From contig NZ_RCZG01000003.1 of NCBI RefSeq assembly GCF_006439015.1, forward strand, positions 311,278 through 375,277: a DNA stretch of 64,000 bases. Reading direction: 5' to 3'. Under the pieces are notes generated by a model. That model saw nothing but the letters and a program-made list of their open reading frames with translations, ran no database searches and was not told where the DNA came from. Positions 1-9,060 of the stretch are shown piece after piece. The translations under genes were made by a program, and so were the position numbers. Each line of letters opens with the position of its first letter. Within the stretch, counting starts at the first letter, position 1. Source of the DNA: Mycolicibacterium hodleri. GTDB taxonomy: Bacteria; Actinomycetota; Actinomycetes; Mycobacteriales; Mycobacteriaceae.

Positions 1-1
1 G

Positions 2-793
2 TACGACGCGGTGGTGGGCGGCCGGCGTTACGTAAGCGAGCGGACGATTGCCTCCGGGTCGCACCTCTTCGAACTCGACGTGCACAACCTGACGCACCTT
101 CGTGAGAGCCGTCTCGCAGATCTGATCGGACAACGTTCAGCACAGAAGTCCGTGCCCGAATGGATGTGGCAGTCGGCAACGGTCGTCAAGCGAGCCTTCC
201 TCCAAGCGCTGTTCGAGGGCGACGGATCATGCTCGGCGTTGCCGCGCAACACCGTTCAGGTTTCGTACTCGACGTGCAGCGAGCAGTTGGCCAAAGACGT
301 CCAACAGATGCTCCTCGAATTCGGCGTCATCTCCCAGCGCTACGTGCATGCGACTGGTGAACACAAAGTCGTCATTACCAACCGTGCGCAGGCAGAGCTG
401 TTCGCTACGCAGGTTGGTTTCGGTGGTCGCAAGCAGACAAAACTCACTGGAATCCTGTCGGCATTGCCGGAGCGGGCAGCCGGTATGGACCGCGACCACG
501 TTCCCGGTCTCGCGTCCTTCGTGCGCGCACACAGCGGAGGCCGATGGGTCGACAAGGAATGGCTACGGAAGCACAACATCGACCGGTTGTCGCGCTGGCA
601 GCGCGATGGCGCCGAGATCCTCGGGCACATCGCTGAACCCGATGTTCGAGCAATCGCGACCGAGCTAACCGATGGACGGTTCTACTACGCCCGGGTAGCG
701 AGCGTGGTGGATGCGGGTGTCCAGCCCGTGTACAGCCTGCGCGTTGACACCGACGACCACAGCTTCATCACGAATGGCTTCGTCAGCCACAAT
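2..793 (+). other. GyrA intein, C-terminal part with LAGLIDADG endonuclease motif
   Basis: About 264 intein codons are visible. LQALFEGDGS (around 205-235) matches the second LAGLIDADG helix of a homing endonuclease, with the acidic residue present. The C-terminal splicing block HSFITNGFVSHN ends in the His-Asn pair needed for Asn cyclisation, directly before the +1 Thr at 794. Mycobacterial GyrA inteins sit at this active-site tyrosine; that of M. xenopi is a mini-intein without endonuclease, whereas this one retains it. The N-terminal splicing blocks are outside the window. Confidence 0.9.
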
Positions 794-2905
794 ACCGAGG
801 CGCGTCTCACACCGCTGGCGATGGAGATGCTACGCGAAATCGACGAGGAGACAGTCGATTTCATCCCGAACTACGACGGCCGGGTGCAAGAGCCCACCGT
901 CCTGCCCAGCCGGTTCCCCAACCTGTTGGCCAACGGTTCCGGTGGTATCGCCGTCGGCATGGCGACCAACATGCCGCCCCACAACCTCCGCGAGCTGTCA
1001 GAGGCGGTGTTCTGGTGCCTGGACAACTTCGAAGCTGACGAAGAGGCCACGTTGGCCGCAGTCACCGAACGCGTCAAGGGCCCCGACTTCCCGACCTACG
1101 GATTGATCGTCGGATCGCAGGGCATCCACGACGCGTACACCACCGGCCGCGGCTCAATCCGCATGCGCGGTGTCGTCGAGGTCGAGGAGGATTCGAAGGG
1201 CCGCTCGCTCCTGGTCATCACCGAGCTCCCCTATCAGGTCAACCACGACAACTTCATCACCTCGATCGCCGACCAGGTTCGCGACGGAAAGCTCGCGGGC
1301 ATCTCCAACATCGAGGACCAGAGCAGCGACCGCGTGGGATTGCGGATCGTCGTCGAGGTCAAGCGCGACGCCGTCGCAAAGGTGGTGCTGAACAACCTTT
1401 ACAAGCACACCCAGCTGCAGACCAGCTTCGGTGCGAACATGCTGTCGATCGTCGACGGTGTGCCCCGCACGTTGCGGATCGACCAGCTGATTCGGCTCTA
1501 CGTCGTGCACCAGTTGGACGTCATCGTGCGCCGGACCACCTACCGGTTACGCAAGGCGAACGAGCGCGCGCACATCTTGCGCGGGTTGGTCAAGGCGCTC
1601 GACGCGCTCGACGAGGTCATCGCGTTGATTCGGGCGTCGCAGACCGTCGACATCGCGCGGACCGGCCTGATCGAGCTCCTCGACATCGACGAGATCCAGG
1701 CCCAGGCGATCCTCGACATGCAGTTGCGGCGCCTCGCGGCCCTGGAACGCCAGCGCATCGTCGACGACCTCGCCAAGATCGAGGCGGAGATCGCCGACCT
1801 CGAGGACATCCTCGCGAAGCCGGAGCGCCAGCGCGCGATCGTGCACGACGAGCTGGCCGAACTCGTCGAGAAGTACGGCGACGACCGACGTACCCGCATC
1901 ATCCCCGCCGACGGGGACGTCGCCGACGAGGACCTCATCGCCCGCGAAGAGGTCGTCGTCACCATCACCGAGACCGGGTACGCGAAGCGCACCAAGTCCG
2001 ATCTGTACCGCAGCCAGAAGCGCGGCGGCAAGGGTGTCCAGGGCGCAGGCCTCAAGCAGGACGACATCGTTCGGCACTTCTTCGTCGGTTCCACCCACGA
2101 CTGGATCCTGTTCTTCACCACCCAGGGTCGGGTTTACCGGGCGAAGGCCTACGAGCTTCCGGAAGCGTCGCGGACCGCACGCGGACAGCACGTCGCCAAC
2201 CTGCTTGCGTTCCAACCAGAAGAGCGAATCGCCCAGGTCATCCAGATCAAGACCTACGAGGATGCCCCCTACTTGGTCCTGGCCACCAAGAACGGGCTGG
2301 TGAAGAAGTCCAAGCTCACCGACTTCGATTCGAACCGCTCGGGCGGAATCGTCGCGGTCAACCTACGCGACGGCGACGAACTCGTCGGTGCGGTGCTGTG
2401 CTCAGCCGACGAGGATCTCCTCCTGGTGTCGGCCAAGGGCCAGTCCATTCGTTTCTCCGCCACCGACGACGCGTTGCGGCCCATGGGCCGCGCCACCTCG
2501 GGAGTCCAGGGCATGCGGTTCAACGAAGAGGACACCCTGCTGTCGCTCAACGTCGTGCGGGAGGGCACGTACCTGCTGGTCGCAACGTCGGGCGGATACT
2601 CGAAGAGGACGGCGATCGACGAGTACACCGCCCAGGGCCGCGGCGGCAAGGGCATCCTGACGATCCAGTACGACCGCAGGCGTGGCACTCTGGTCGGAGC
2701 ATTGATCGTCGACGAGGACACCGAGCTCTACGCCATCACCTCAGGTGGGGGTGTCATCCGGACCGCGGCACGTCAAGTGCGCAAGGCCGGGCGGCAAACC
2801 AAGGGCGTGCGCTTGATGAACCTCGGTGAGGGCGACACACTGATTGCCGTTGCCCGCAACGCCGACGAGGATGCGGACGACGACTCAGAGACTGACCCGA
2901 GCTAA
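2..2905 (+). CDS. gyrA: DNA gyrase subunit A, 3' part, interrupted by an intein (5' end outside window)
   Basis: The frame is open from the first bases, so the gene begins upstream. Codons to about 793 are intein; host GyrA resumes at Thr (794) with TEARLTPLAMEML, the sequence that follows the catalytic tyrosine in mycobacterial GyrA. The breakage-reunion domain, the long coiled-coil region and the C-terminal beta-pinwheel with a GyrA-box-like QKRGGKG follow, ending in an acidic DDDSETDPS tail. GyrA is the cleaving subunit of gyrase (with GyrB) and introduces negative supercoils. The next gene starts 10 bp downstream, so the two are probably cotranscribed. The visible host part looks intact. 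Confidence 0.97.
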   Translation, partial: YDAVVGGRRYVSERTIASGSHLFELDVHNLTHLRESRLADLIGQRSAQKSVPEWMWQSATVVKRAFLQALFEGDGSCSALPRNTVQVSYSTCSEQLAKDVQQMLLEFGVISQRYVHATGEHKVVITNRAQAELFATQVGFGGRKQTKLTGILSALPERAAGMDRDHVPGLASFVRAHSGGRWVDKEWLRKHNIDRLSRWQRDGAEILGHIAEPDVRAIATELTDGRFYYARVASVVDAGVQPVYSLRVDTDDHSFITNGFVSHNTEARLTPLAMEMLREIDEETVDFIPNYDGRVQEPTVLPSRFPNLLANGSGGIAVGMATNMPPHNLRELSEAVFWCLDNFEADEEATLAAVTERVKGPDFPTYGLIVGSQGIHDAYTTGRGSIRMRGVVEVEEDSKGRSLLVITELPYQVNHDNFITSIADQVRDGKLAGISNIEDQSSDRVGLRIVVEVKRDAVAKVVLNNLYKHTQLQTSFGANMLSIVDGVPRTLRIDQLIRLYVVHQLDVIVRRTTYRLRKANERAHILRGLVKALDALDEVIALIRASQTVDIARTGLIELLDIDEIQAQAILDMQLRRLAALERQRIVDDLAKIEAEIADLEDILAKPERQRAIVHDELAELVEKYGDDRRTRIIPADGDVADEDLIAREEVVVTITETGYAKRTKSDLYRSQKRGGKGVQGAGLKQDDIVRHFFVGSTHDWILFFTTQGRVYRAKAYELPEASRTARGQHVANLLAFQPEERIAQVIQIKTYEDAPYLVLATKNGLVKKSKLTDFDSNRSGGIVAVNLRDGDELVGAVLCSADEDLLLVSAKGQSIRFSATDDALRPMGRATSGVQGMRFNEEDTLLSLNVVREGTYLLVATSGGYSKRTAIDEYTAQGRGGKGILTIQYDRRRGTLVGALIVDEDTELYAITSGGGVIRTAARQVRKAGRQTKGVRLMNLGEGDTLIAVARNADEDADDDSETDPS

Positions 2906-2915
2906 GGAGCCGTAG

Positions 2916-3830
2916 GTGGGTTCACCGAACGAACCCGGACCACCGCGCACTGGCGATGGGACGGGTAGCACCAACGGCTCGAACGGTGGGCAGGACAACG
3001 GCCCGGCGAGTGGCGGTCCGCCGGGCGGCGACGTGCCTCCATGGCAGCGCGGGACGGCGGCGCGGCCGCGGCAACAGGACCCACCACGCCCAGGGGCTGC
3101 GACCGGGCACTCCCCCGGCAACTCCCCCAATGCGGATGCTCGGCTGAACCGGTTCATCGCCGGTGGCCCTGCGTCGGGCCCTGCAGCGGGTCCCACGCGC
3201 GATCTGACCCCAGTCCGCGAGTCGGGATCCGCGGTGGCTTCCATCCGCGACAACACGCCGACCAAGGAAACGGACGTAACCCCGCCGCCCAACCGGCCCG
3301 AGCGCGCCGACGGTGGCCGTTCCGAGACCTACGGGAGTGAGCTGCCCGACCTGTCGGGGACCGCACCGCGCAGTTCACGGAAGCCCGGGGGCGAGCGGAC
3401 GTCCGTAGAGCCGTCGTCCCGCTCGGCAGGGCCACCCGCGCGAGCGAAGGCTGCGAGTCGTTCACAGGGGCCCGTGCGGGCGAGCATGCAGGTCAGGCGC
3501 TTCGATCCGTGGAGTGTACTGAAGGTGTCGCTGGTGCTCAGCGTGGCGCTGTTCTTCGTGTGGATGATCGCCGTGGCCTTCCTCTACCTGGTTCTTGGCG
3601 GCATGGGCGTGTGGAGCAAGCTGAACAGCAATGTTGGGGACCTCCTCACCAGTGCCAGCGGTAGCGGCGGTGAACTCGTCTCGAGTGGCATGATCTTCGG
3701 CGGCGCCGCGCTGATCGGGTTGGTCAACATCGTGCTGTTCACGGCCATGGCGACATGTGGCGCATTCATCTACAACCTCACCACCGATTTGGTCGGCGGC
3801 ATCGAGGTGACCCTCGCCGACAGGGATTGA
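2916..3830 (+). CDS. DUF3566 transmembrane protein (Rv0007 homologue)
   Basis: A 304-residue protein. The first ~190 residues are a disordered Gly/Pro/Ser-rich cytoplasmic segment. The DUF3566 membrane domain follows, with one strong hydrophobic helix ([20 protein letters not shown]) and a second near [20 protein letters not shown]. The GTG start is preceded by AAGGAG overlapping the gyrA stop. The gene invariably follows gyrA in mycobacteria (Rv0007). Its function is not established, though the neighbourhood is rich in cell-division and envelope genes. The membrane domain is well conserved and the N-terminus is low complexity. Confidence 0.9.
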   Translation: MGSPNEPGPPRTGDGTGSTNGSNGGQDNGPASGGPPGGDVPPWQRGTAARPRQQDPPRPGAATGHSPGNSPNADARLNRFIAGGPASGPAAGPTRDLTPVRESGSAVASIRDNTPTKETDVTPPPNRPERADGGRSETYGSELPDLSGTAPRSSRKPGGERTSVEPSSRSAGPPARAKAASRSQGPVRASMQVRRFDPWSVLKVSLVLSVALFFVWMIAVAFLYLVLGGMGVWSKLNSNVGDLLTSASGSGGELVSSGMIFGGAALIGLVNIVLFTAMATCGAFIYNLTTDLVGGIEVTLADRD

Positions 3831-3906
3831 GAGTCGGCCTGATCGCTGCGGTTTGGGACGACGGCGGTCGTTACGGTAACCTCGTCCCTCGGCCGTATGT
3901 GATTAC

Positions 3907-3980
3907 GGGCCTGTAGCTCAGGTGGTTAGAGCGCTTCGCTGATAACGAAGAGGTCGGAGGTTCGAGTCCTCCCAGGCCCA
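3907..3980 (+). tRNA. ileT: tRNA-Ile (GAT)
   Basis: 74-nt cloverleaf: acceptor GGGCCTG pairs with CAGGCCC, the D-arm is GCTC...GAGC, the anticodon stem CTTCG/CGAAG encloses loop CTGATAA (anticodon GAT), and the T-arm is GGAGG TTCGAGT CCTCC. The discriminator is A and CCA is not encoded. Its position downstream of gyrA and the DUF3566 gene matches ileT of mycobacteria. Confidence 0.98.
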
Positions 3981-4008
3981 CGGTTTGCCTTACCGAGAAG
4001 GGTGCACT

Positions 4009-4116
4009 GTGAGGGTTTTCGTAGTGCTTGCGTTTCTTTGCGCCGGCGCGCTGATCGTCATCAGGTCCCGCAATGGTGTCGAGGTATGGCACGTGGCAGC
4101 TGATCAGCCGAGCTGA
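4009..4116 (+). CDS. DLW-39-like micro-protein
   Basis: A 35-codon ORF lies between the two tRNAs: GTG start, a purine-rich GAGAAGGG 6 bp upstream, a hydrophobic N-terminal half (VFVVLAFLCAGALIVI) and a short charged tail containing EVWHVAADQPS. Actinobacterial DLW-39 proteins are small ORFs in exactly this ileT-alaT interval, with a single hydrophobic segment followed by a D-L-W-like motif; EVW occupies that position here. Function is unknown; it is probably a single-pass membrane peptide. The assignment rests on position, length and topology. Confidence 0.7.
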   Translation: MRVFVVLAFLCAGALIVIRSRNGVEVWHVAADQPS

Positions 4117-4123
4117 CCACCCA

Positions 4124-4196
4124 GGGGCCTTAGCTCAGTTGGTAGAGCGCTGCCTTTGCAAGGCAGATGTCAGGGGTTCGAATCCCCTAGGCTCCA
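4124..4196 (+). tRNA. alaT: tRNA-Ala (TGC)
   Basis: 73-nt cloverleaf: acceptor GGGGCCT/AGGCTCC (one G-T pair), D-arm GCTC/GAGC, anticodon stem CTGCC/GGCAG around TTTGCAA (anticodon TGC), T-arm AGGGG TTCGAAT CCCCT. The discriminator is A and CCA is not encoded. Its place after tRNA-Ile matches the mycobacterial ileT-alaT pair. Confidence 0.98.
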
Positions 4197-4326
4197 CAAT
4201 CGAACACCAGGTCGCCGTGCGCACAACGGCTACGGACAGCGCTCATCGTCGAGCATTCCCGGCCACCTGACAGGCTGCAGGGATGGGAGTTCAAGAACGC
4301 TGAGGCAAGCTGTTCCCATCAACACC

Positions 4327-5268
4327 ATGATCATCGCCCTCCTCGTCACCGCGTTACTCCTATGCGGCTGTGGGCTTTCGACTCACCGGCGCCTAGGCAA
4401 GGCATTGCTCGCCGCTGGACTGTTGATGGCCTTCACGGGGCTCGCGGTCGGAGTGCAATACGGCGCCGACGGAGCAGGATGGGTGACCGGGCTGGACGCG
4501 GGCGTGGCGTCTTGGTTTGGCACACACAGGTCCTACGGGTGGGACGTAGTCGCAGGGGTGATAGCTGACATCGGGAGCCCAGTGGCAACTGCCACCATTG
4601 GACTCGGCGGCGGGTTGCTGCTCTCATTGCGGGCTCGTTCGGTGATCCCGGGATTCGTCGTCGTGAGCACGGTCGGCGGCGCGGCGTTTGCCGAGACCAT
4701 CGTCAAGGCAATCGTGGTAACTCGGCCTGTCCCCGCGATGTTGGCCGCACGCCGCCTGGGCGAGATCGAACATCCCCGGTGGGAACCACTGAAACTGCTT
4801 CCCACCGAGCCGAATTCGTTTCCATCTGGGCATGTCGCAGGAACCGCTGCGTTGGTAGGAATACTCGCAGTCTTCATCGGGGCGGGACGCAGCCGGGCCG
4901 TGCGGACTTGGCTGGCGAGTTTGGTGTGCGTCACCGTGCTGGTGGTCGCCGTCAGTCGGTTGTATCTGGGTGTGCACTGGCTCACCGACGTCATAGGGGG
5001 GATGATCCTCGCCGCGCTGTTCGTCACGCTGGGCGTGTACGCGTGTGGTGTGGTGCAATTCCCGATCCGGCCGTGCGGGCCAGGAGCGGGAGCCGCCTTC
5101 AAGGCATGCCCCGCCAATGGAGGTCCATGTTGCCGGCCTGGACCGAACTACTCCAGTTCGGTGACCTCGCAACGACCATCACCCATGGCCCAAAGCCTCG
5201 ATCAGAGCGAAGCGGACCCGGCAGACGATCGCATTGGTCGTTCGGCAGATCCCAGGTCGCTCGGATGA
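4327..5268 (+). CDS. PAP2-family membrane phosphatase
   Basis: A 313-residue polytopic protein with the full phosphatidic-acid-phosphatase/undecaprenyl-PP phosphatase signature: K127-x5-RP, PSGH (His169) and SR-x5-H-x3-D (His217, Asp221). These residues catalyse phospho-His chemistry on a lipid phosphate at the membrane. The start is the first ATG with a hydrophobic signal-like N-terminus; an ATG 57 codons further upstream lies inside tRNA-Ala and was rejected. The substrate is unknown. Oddly, after the last helix (~residue 245) there is a ~65-residue Pro/Ser-rich tail, whose final 90 bp overlap the convergent gene ending at 5179, so the true C-terminus may reflect a mutated or extended stop. 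Confidence 0.88.
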   Translation: MIIALLVTALLLCGCGLSTHRRLGKALLAAGLLMAFTGLAVGVQYGADGAGWVTGLDAGVASWFGTHRSYGWDVVAGVIADIGSPVATATIGLGGGLLLSLRARSVIPGFVVVSTVGGAAFAETIVKAIVVTRPVPAMLAARRLGEIEHPRWEPLKLLPTEPNSFPSGHVAGTAALVGILAVFIGAGRSRAVRTWLASLVCVTVLVVAVSRLYLGVHWLTDVIGGMILAALFVTLGVYACGVVQFPIRPCGPGAGAAFKACPANGGPCCRPGPNYSSSVTSQRPSPMAQSLDQSEADPADDRIGRSADPRSLG

Positions 5269-5535
5269 TGCGTAGATGCTCGTCCCATCGCCGCGAAGTT
5301 GCCAGCGCCCAGACGGGTCGAGCGTCATGTACGGGCGCTCCGCCAGATCCAGATCCGCAGGATCTTCGGAGCCGAACAGGTACACCTTCCACTGGGAGTC
5401 CAGTAGTCCTTGCTGGCGGGCTTGGAAGGTGACGTCGGAGACGGCGCGTGCGAGCGTGTCCCAGTTGGCCCTCTCGCGACTCCGGTTCGCCTCGTCCCAG
5501 GCCCGATCATCCTGAGACCGACGCCCTGAGTTCAC
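5179..5535 (-). CDS. hypothetical protein coupled to cwsA
   Basis: 118 residues, GTG start overlapping the cwsA stop (GTGA), so it is translationally coupled behind cwsA. The sequence is soluble and Arg/Asp-rich at the N-terminus. The centre is compact ([17 protein letters not shown], then [19 protein letters not shown]). The C-terminal [10 protein letters not shown] suggests a terminal helix. No catalytic motif or membrane segment is seen and I do not recognise a family. Its last 90 bp are antisense to the 3' tail of the PAP2 gene; the regular codon use and conserved-looking core make this the more believable of the two overlapping ends. Confidence 0.6.
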   Translation of the reverse strand: MNSGRRSQDDRAWDEANRSRERANWDTLARAVSDVTFQARQQGLLDSQWKVYLFGSEDPADLDLAERPYMTLDPSGRWQLRGDGTSIYASSERPGICRTTNAIVCRVRFALIEALGHG

Positions 5536-5936
5536 GGCCTGGGCGCGGTGTCCACGCTGGGCGGCAGTGGCGACGGCTCGGGCTGCGTCGAGCGCCTGAT
5601 GATCGAGAACGACACCGCGCCGACGGCGAGCACGGCCACGCCGGCGCCGATCAGGACCAGCGGCTTGGGGCGGCGCCCGGTGTTGCCCACCTCCTGCAAT
5701 GCCTGCGGAATGTGGGTGACGACTTCCTGGGCCGCGGCCAGGTCCTTGCGCAGCTGGCTCTTGATGCGGCCTCGCCGGTAGCGGTTGGACACCCACGACA
5801 CCGAGGAGCGGGTCGAGTTGAATCCGACGCCGAGTGCTCCCCTTGTGATGTCGACGGGACCGACCGCCGAGTACTTCAGACCTCGGCCGATGCGTTCCGC
5901 CGGACTCAAGCGGGCGGTGCTCGTTCCTGCGCTCAT
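5532..5936 (-). CDS. cwsA: cell wall synthesis protein CwsA
   Basis: 134 residues. The N-terminus [24 protein letters not shown] is the CwsA (Rv0008c) signature. A basic amphipathic middle follows, then one transmembrane helix near residues 94-112 ([20 protein letters not shown]) and a short [15 protein letters not shown] tail. In mycobacteria CwsA interacts with CrgA and Wag31 and affects polar growth and cell shape (established for the family). It is transcribed away from ppiA, with an intergenic region of about 120 bp between them, and is followed by a coupled hypothetical gene. Confidence 0.93.
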   Translation of the reverse strand: MSAGTSTARLSPAERIGRGLKYSAVGPVDITRGALGVGFNSTRSSVSWVSNRYRRGRIKSQLRKDLAAAQEVVTHIPQALQEVGNTGRRPKPLVLIGAGVAVLAVGAVSFSIIRRSTQPEPSPLPPSVDTAPRP

Positions 5937-6053
5937 GAACCAGCCTCTCTGCATGGTGACTTTCGAAATCCAGCCGCACCGCGGCCCGGCGACAACCCTA
6001 TTCGGTGGGGTCGGAGCGGACTCGCGAAACACGAAATGGCACACTGGCTTCCC

Positions 6054-6581
<528 letters not shown>

Positions 6582-6610
6582 CTGCGCCGCCTAGCTCCTA
6601 GACGTCGATG

Positions 6611-6638
6611 CGCCCCGCGGGTTCGGTCTCGCGGGGCG
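6611..6638. terminator. GC-rich hairpin between convergent ppiA and PH-domain gene
   Basis: Perfect 9-bp arms CGCCCCGCG / CGCGGGGCG around a 10-nt loop, lying between the two convergent stops (6581 and 6656) and followed on the + strand by TATTCAT. It probably works as a bidirectional terminator; the U-tract is poor, as is usual in mycobacteria. Confidence 0.6.
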
Positions 6639-6655
6639 TATTCATGCGCAGAGTG

Positions 6656-7075
6656 TCAAATGCCCGCCCAGCCGGCTTTGGTCAACGCATCGAGGACGTC
6701 GAGCGGATCGGTACCGAGATCCCACCGGGTGAATACCAGCAGTCGGTCGTCGGGGATCGTGTCGATCTCCAGTAGGCGCACCTTCCGGCCGATCCGCCGG
6801 AACTCGGTGATGCGGATCTTCGCGACGTCCTGGCGGCCGAGCACGTGGCTGCTGAACCAACCGCGAACGGTCAATCCGTCGCCGGTGATTGCCAGCTTTG
6901 GCCGTGCCCGCCACGACATGACTGCAAACACCAGTAGGCCCACTGCGGCAATGGTCGCTAGGGCGCGGCCGGGCGCGTCTGTGACCAGCGTCACAGCGGC
7001 TATTGCCATCACGACACCGAAGGCGCCGCACGCCACGATGGCCCCCCTCGGGGGGCCCCACTCAGTTTGCTGCAC
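6656..7075 (-). CDS. PH-domain (DUF2581-like) membrane protein, Rv0010c homologue
   Basis: 139 residues from a GTG that gives QQTEWGPPRGAIVACG, the N-terminus expected for Rv0010c; the longer ATG version would add 15 unconserved residues. Two close hydrophobic segments (about 11-30 and 35-50) precede a soluble bacterial-PH-like beta domain (ITGDGLTVRGWFSSHVLGR to VFTRWDLGTDPLDVLDALT). Such proteins are membrane-anchored with the PH fold facing the cytoplasm; their function is unknown. It is transcribed towards ppiA. Confidence 0.85.
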   Translation of the reverse strand: MQQTEWGPPRGAIVACGAFGVVMAIAAVTLVTDAPGRALATIAAVGLLVFAVMSWRARPKLAITGDGLTVRGWFSSHVLGRQDVAKIRITEFRRIGRKVRLLEIDTIPDDRLLVFTRWDLGTDPLDVLDALTKAGWAGI

Positions 7076-7110
7076 CGGGTCTGAACACTGTTTATGTGCG
7101 CCTGATCGAG

Positions 7111-7159
7111 TTATCCACAAGTGCTATCCCCAATGGGGATGAATCACAACCGTGTGATT
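7111..7159. other. intergenic elements: DnaA-box-like nonamer and 7-bp inverted repeat
   Basis: 7111-7119 reads TTATCCACA, the consensus DnaA box. 7142-7159 is AATCACAACCGTGTGATT, perfect 7-bp arms with a 4-nt spacer. Both lie upstream of the PH-domain gene and downstream of crgA (both minus strand). The palindrome could be an operator for the PH-domain gene or a weak terminator for crgA. A single DnaA box may be chance or a titration site. Confidence 0.35.
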
Positions 7160-7230
7160 GGGTGTCGACGAGGTTGCCGAAAATCGAACGCGCCGGAACG
7201 AAACCGCATTCATCCTGATGCGTGGACGGC

Positions 7231-7515
7231 TCATCGCCACCGCATGGTGAGCAACAGTCCGGTGATCATGAAGGCAAATGCAATCGCATAGTTCCACTGC
7301 GCCAGATTGGCCATCCAGGTGAGGAAGCTGGGAGCGTCGACGGGATTGGTCGCCGCGAGCTGGAACACCAGCAGCCACAGCAAGCCAAGCAGCATCAGGC
7401 CGACGAACAACACCACGAACCACACGCTCGACGGGCCGGCTTTGACCTTGACCGGGGTACGGCTCACCGAGCTGATCGTGAAGTCGTTCTTCTTGCGAAC
7501 CTTGGACTTGGGCAT
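7231..7515 (-). CDS. crgA: cell division protein CrgA
   Basis: 94 residues with the CrgA layout: a basic N-terminus ([14 protein letters not shown]), two transmembrane helices (about 30-54 and 72-92) joined by the short [21 protein letters not shown] loop, and a stop right after the second helix. CrgA is a septal membrane protein that in mycobacteria recruits FtsI and PBPs and contacts CwsA (known for Rv0011c). It is divergent from the DUF881 gene, with their promoters in the ~100 bp between. Confidence 0.96.
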   Translation of the reverse strand: MPKSKVRKKNDFTISSVSRTPVKVKAGPSSVWFVVLFVGLMLLGLLWLLVFQLAATNPVDAPSFLTWMANLAQWNYAIAFAFMITGLLLTMRWR

Positions 7516-7616
7516 GGGTACCTTCGGGCAGTTCGGCGCCGCAACGACGTAGTGGTGCGACGATGGAGCAGATGCAACCCAGAGCCTAACGCAGCATGCG
7601 ACGTGGAGGAGAAACC

Positions 7617-8366
7617 GTGGCTCGCACGAGCCGGTCGTCGTGGCGACTCGGTGTGCCCATCGTCTGCCTGTGCGCCGGTCTGCTGTTGGCCACCACCCAC
7701 ACGGTGTCCGGCGGCAGCGAGATCCGCCGCAGCGACGCACCCCGTCTCGTCAACCTCGTTCGAGAGGCGCAGGCCGCGGTCGACCGGCTGTCGACCCAGC
7801 GCGAAATGCTGGTGGATCAGGTCGACAACCACCACGGTGGCACGCCGTCGGCCGCCGCCGCTCTAACGGCGATCACCAATCGGGCTGATGCGTTGGCCGT
7901 CGCCGCCGGGCTCGAGGCCATGCACGGGCCAGGTCTCGTCGTCACTCTCGACGACGCTCAGCGTGACGCCGCGGGACGGTTCCCCGGTGACGCGTCCGCC
8001 GACGATCTGGTGGTCCACCAGCAGGACATCCAGGCCGTCCTCAACGCGATGTGGAGTGCTGGGGCGGAAGCCGTCCAGATGCAGGACCAACGGATCATCG
8101 CCACCTCCGCACCCAGGTGCGTCGGCAACACGCTGCTGCTCAACGGCCGCACCTACAGCCCGCCCTATGTGATCACGGCGATCGGTGACGTCCCCGCGAT
8201 GCAGGCGGCGTTGGCGGCCGCCCCCATGGTCGAGCTATACAAGCGCTACGTGTTGCGTTTCGGGCTGCGCTACACGGAGCAAGGCAAGGACGAGGTCGAC
8301 GTCGTCGCCCATCCCCCGGCGGTACGGATGCGGTACGCCAAGCCCGCGGGTCCGCTGGGCTACTGA
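7617..8366 (+). CDS. DUF881 secreted/membrane-anchored protein (Rv0012 homologue)
   Basis: 249 residues. GTG at 7617 is chosen over an ATG at 7596 because GGAGGAG sits 6 bp before the GTG. An N-terminal signal-anchor ([20 protein letters not shown]) is followed by a coiled segment ([19 protein letters not shown]), then the DUF881 domain with [31 protein letters not shown] and [13 protein letters not shown]. The fold is extracytoplasmic; its role is unknown, but the gene constantly lies between crgA and trpG, suggesting an envelope or division role. The C-terminus [10 protein letters not shown] closely matches Rv0012. Confidence 0.9.
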   Translation: MARTSRSSWRLGVPIVCLCAGLLLATTHTVSGGSEIRRSDAPRLVNLVREAQAAVDRLSTQREMLVDQVDNHHGGTPSAAAALTAITNRADALAVAAGLEAMHGPGLVVTLDDAQRDAAGRFPGDASADDLVVHQQDIQAVLNAMWSAGAEAVQMQDQRIIATSAPRCVGNTLLLNGRTYSPPYVITAIGDVPAMQAALAAAPMVELYKRYVLRFGLRYTEQGKDEVDVVAHPPAVRMRYAKPAGPLGY

Positions 8367-8385
8367 GGCCCAGTAACCTGGCCTG

Positions 8386-9060
8386 ATGCGTGTCCTCGTC
8401 GTCGACAACTACGACAGCTTCGTCTTCAATCTGGTCCAGTACCTAGGACAGCTGGGCGTGCACGCCGACGTGTGGCGCAACGACGACTCGCGGCTGAGCG
8501 CCGACGCCGACGCCGCGAAGGCCGCCGAGGAGTACGACGGCATCCTCCTGAGCCCGGGGCCGGGCACGCCCGAGCGGGCCGGGGCGTCCATTCCCCTGGT
8601 CCGGGCCTGCGCCGCCGCGTCGACTCCGCTTCTCGGGGTCTGCCTCGGGCACCAGGCCATCGGGGTGGCGTTCGGCGGCACCGTCGATCGCGCGCCGGAG
8701 CTCTTGCACGGCAAGACCAGCAGGGTGCACCACGCGAATATCGGTGTGCTGAAAGGACTTTCGGATCCCTTCACGGCAACCCGATATCATTCGCTGACGA
8801 TTCTGCCCGAAACGATGCCCGACGTGCTTCAGGTCACCGCCCAGACCGACGGCGGCGTGGTGATGGGAGTTCAGCACGTCGACCTGCCGATCCACGGTGT
8901 GCAGTTCCACCCCGAGTCGATCCTTACCGAGGGCGGCCACCGAATGCTCGCCAACTGGCTCGCGGTCTGCGGTCAGCCCCTCGACGAGGATCTCGTCGGC
9001 AGGCTCGAACGCGAGGTGGCCGACGCGGTGCGCGCGGCTACTGCGCGAAGCTCAGCGTAA
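8386..9060 (+). CDS. trpG: anthranilate/aminodeoxychorismate synthase glutaminase subunit
   Basis: 224 residues, class I glutamine amidotransferase. The catalytic triad is visible: Cys86 in GVCLGHQAIG, His174 and Glu176 in VQFHPESIL. LLSPGPGTP forms the oxyanion region. It supplies ammonia from glutamine to TrpE (tryptophan) and/or PabB (folate); one subunit often serves both, so pabA is an equally valid name. It is annotated trpG at this locus in mycobacteria (Rv0013). The last 23 bp overlap the convergent pknB stop region. Confidence 0.93.
   Translation: MRVLVVDNYDSFVFNLVQYLGQLGVHADVWRNDDSRLSADADAAKAAEEYDGILLSPGPGTPERAGASIPLVRACAAASTPLLGVCLGHQAIGVAFGGTVDRAPELLHGKTSRVHHANIGVLKGLSDPFTATRYHSLTILPETMPDVLQVTAQTDGGVVMGVQHVDLPIHGVQFHPESILTEGGHRMLANWLAVCGQPLDEDLVGRLEREVADAVRAATARSSA

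Noticed and set aside
4156..4326. Upstream ATG giving a longer PAP2 protein
   Set aside because: It starts inside tRNA-Ala; the added residues are not protein-like and the ATG at 4327 begins a normal hydrophobic N-terminus.
7142..7159. CRP (cAMP receptor protein) site
   Set aside because: The half-sites are in the reverse order (TCACA-N6-TGTGA rather than TGTGA-N6-TCACA), so it does not match the mycobacterial Crp consensus.
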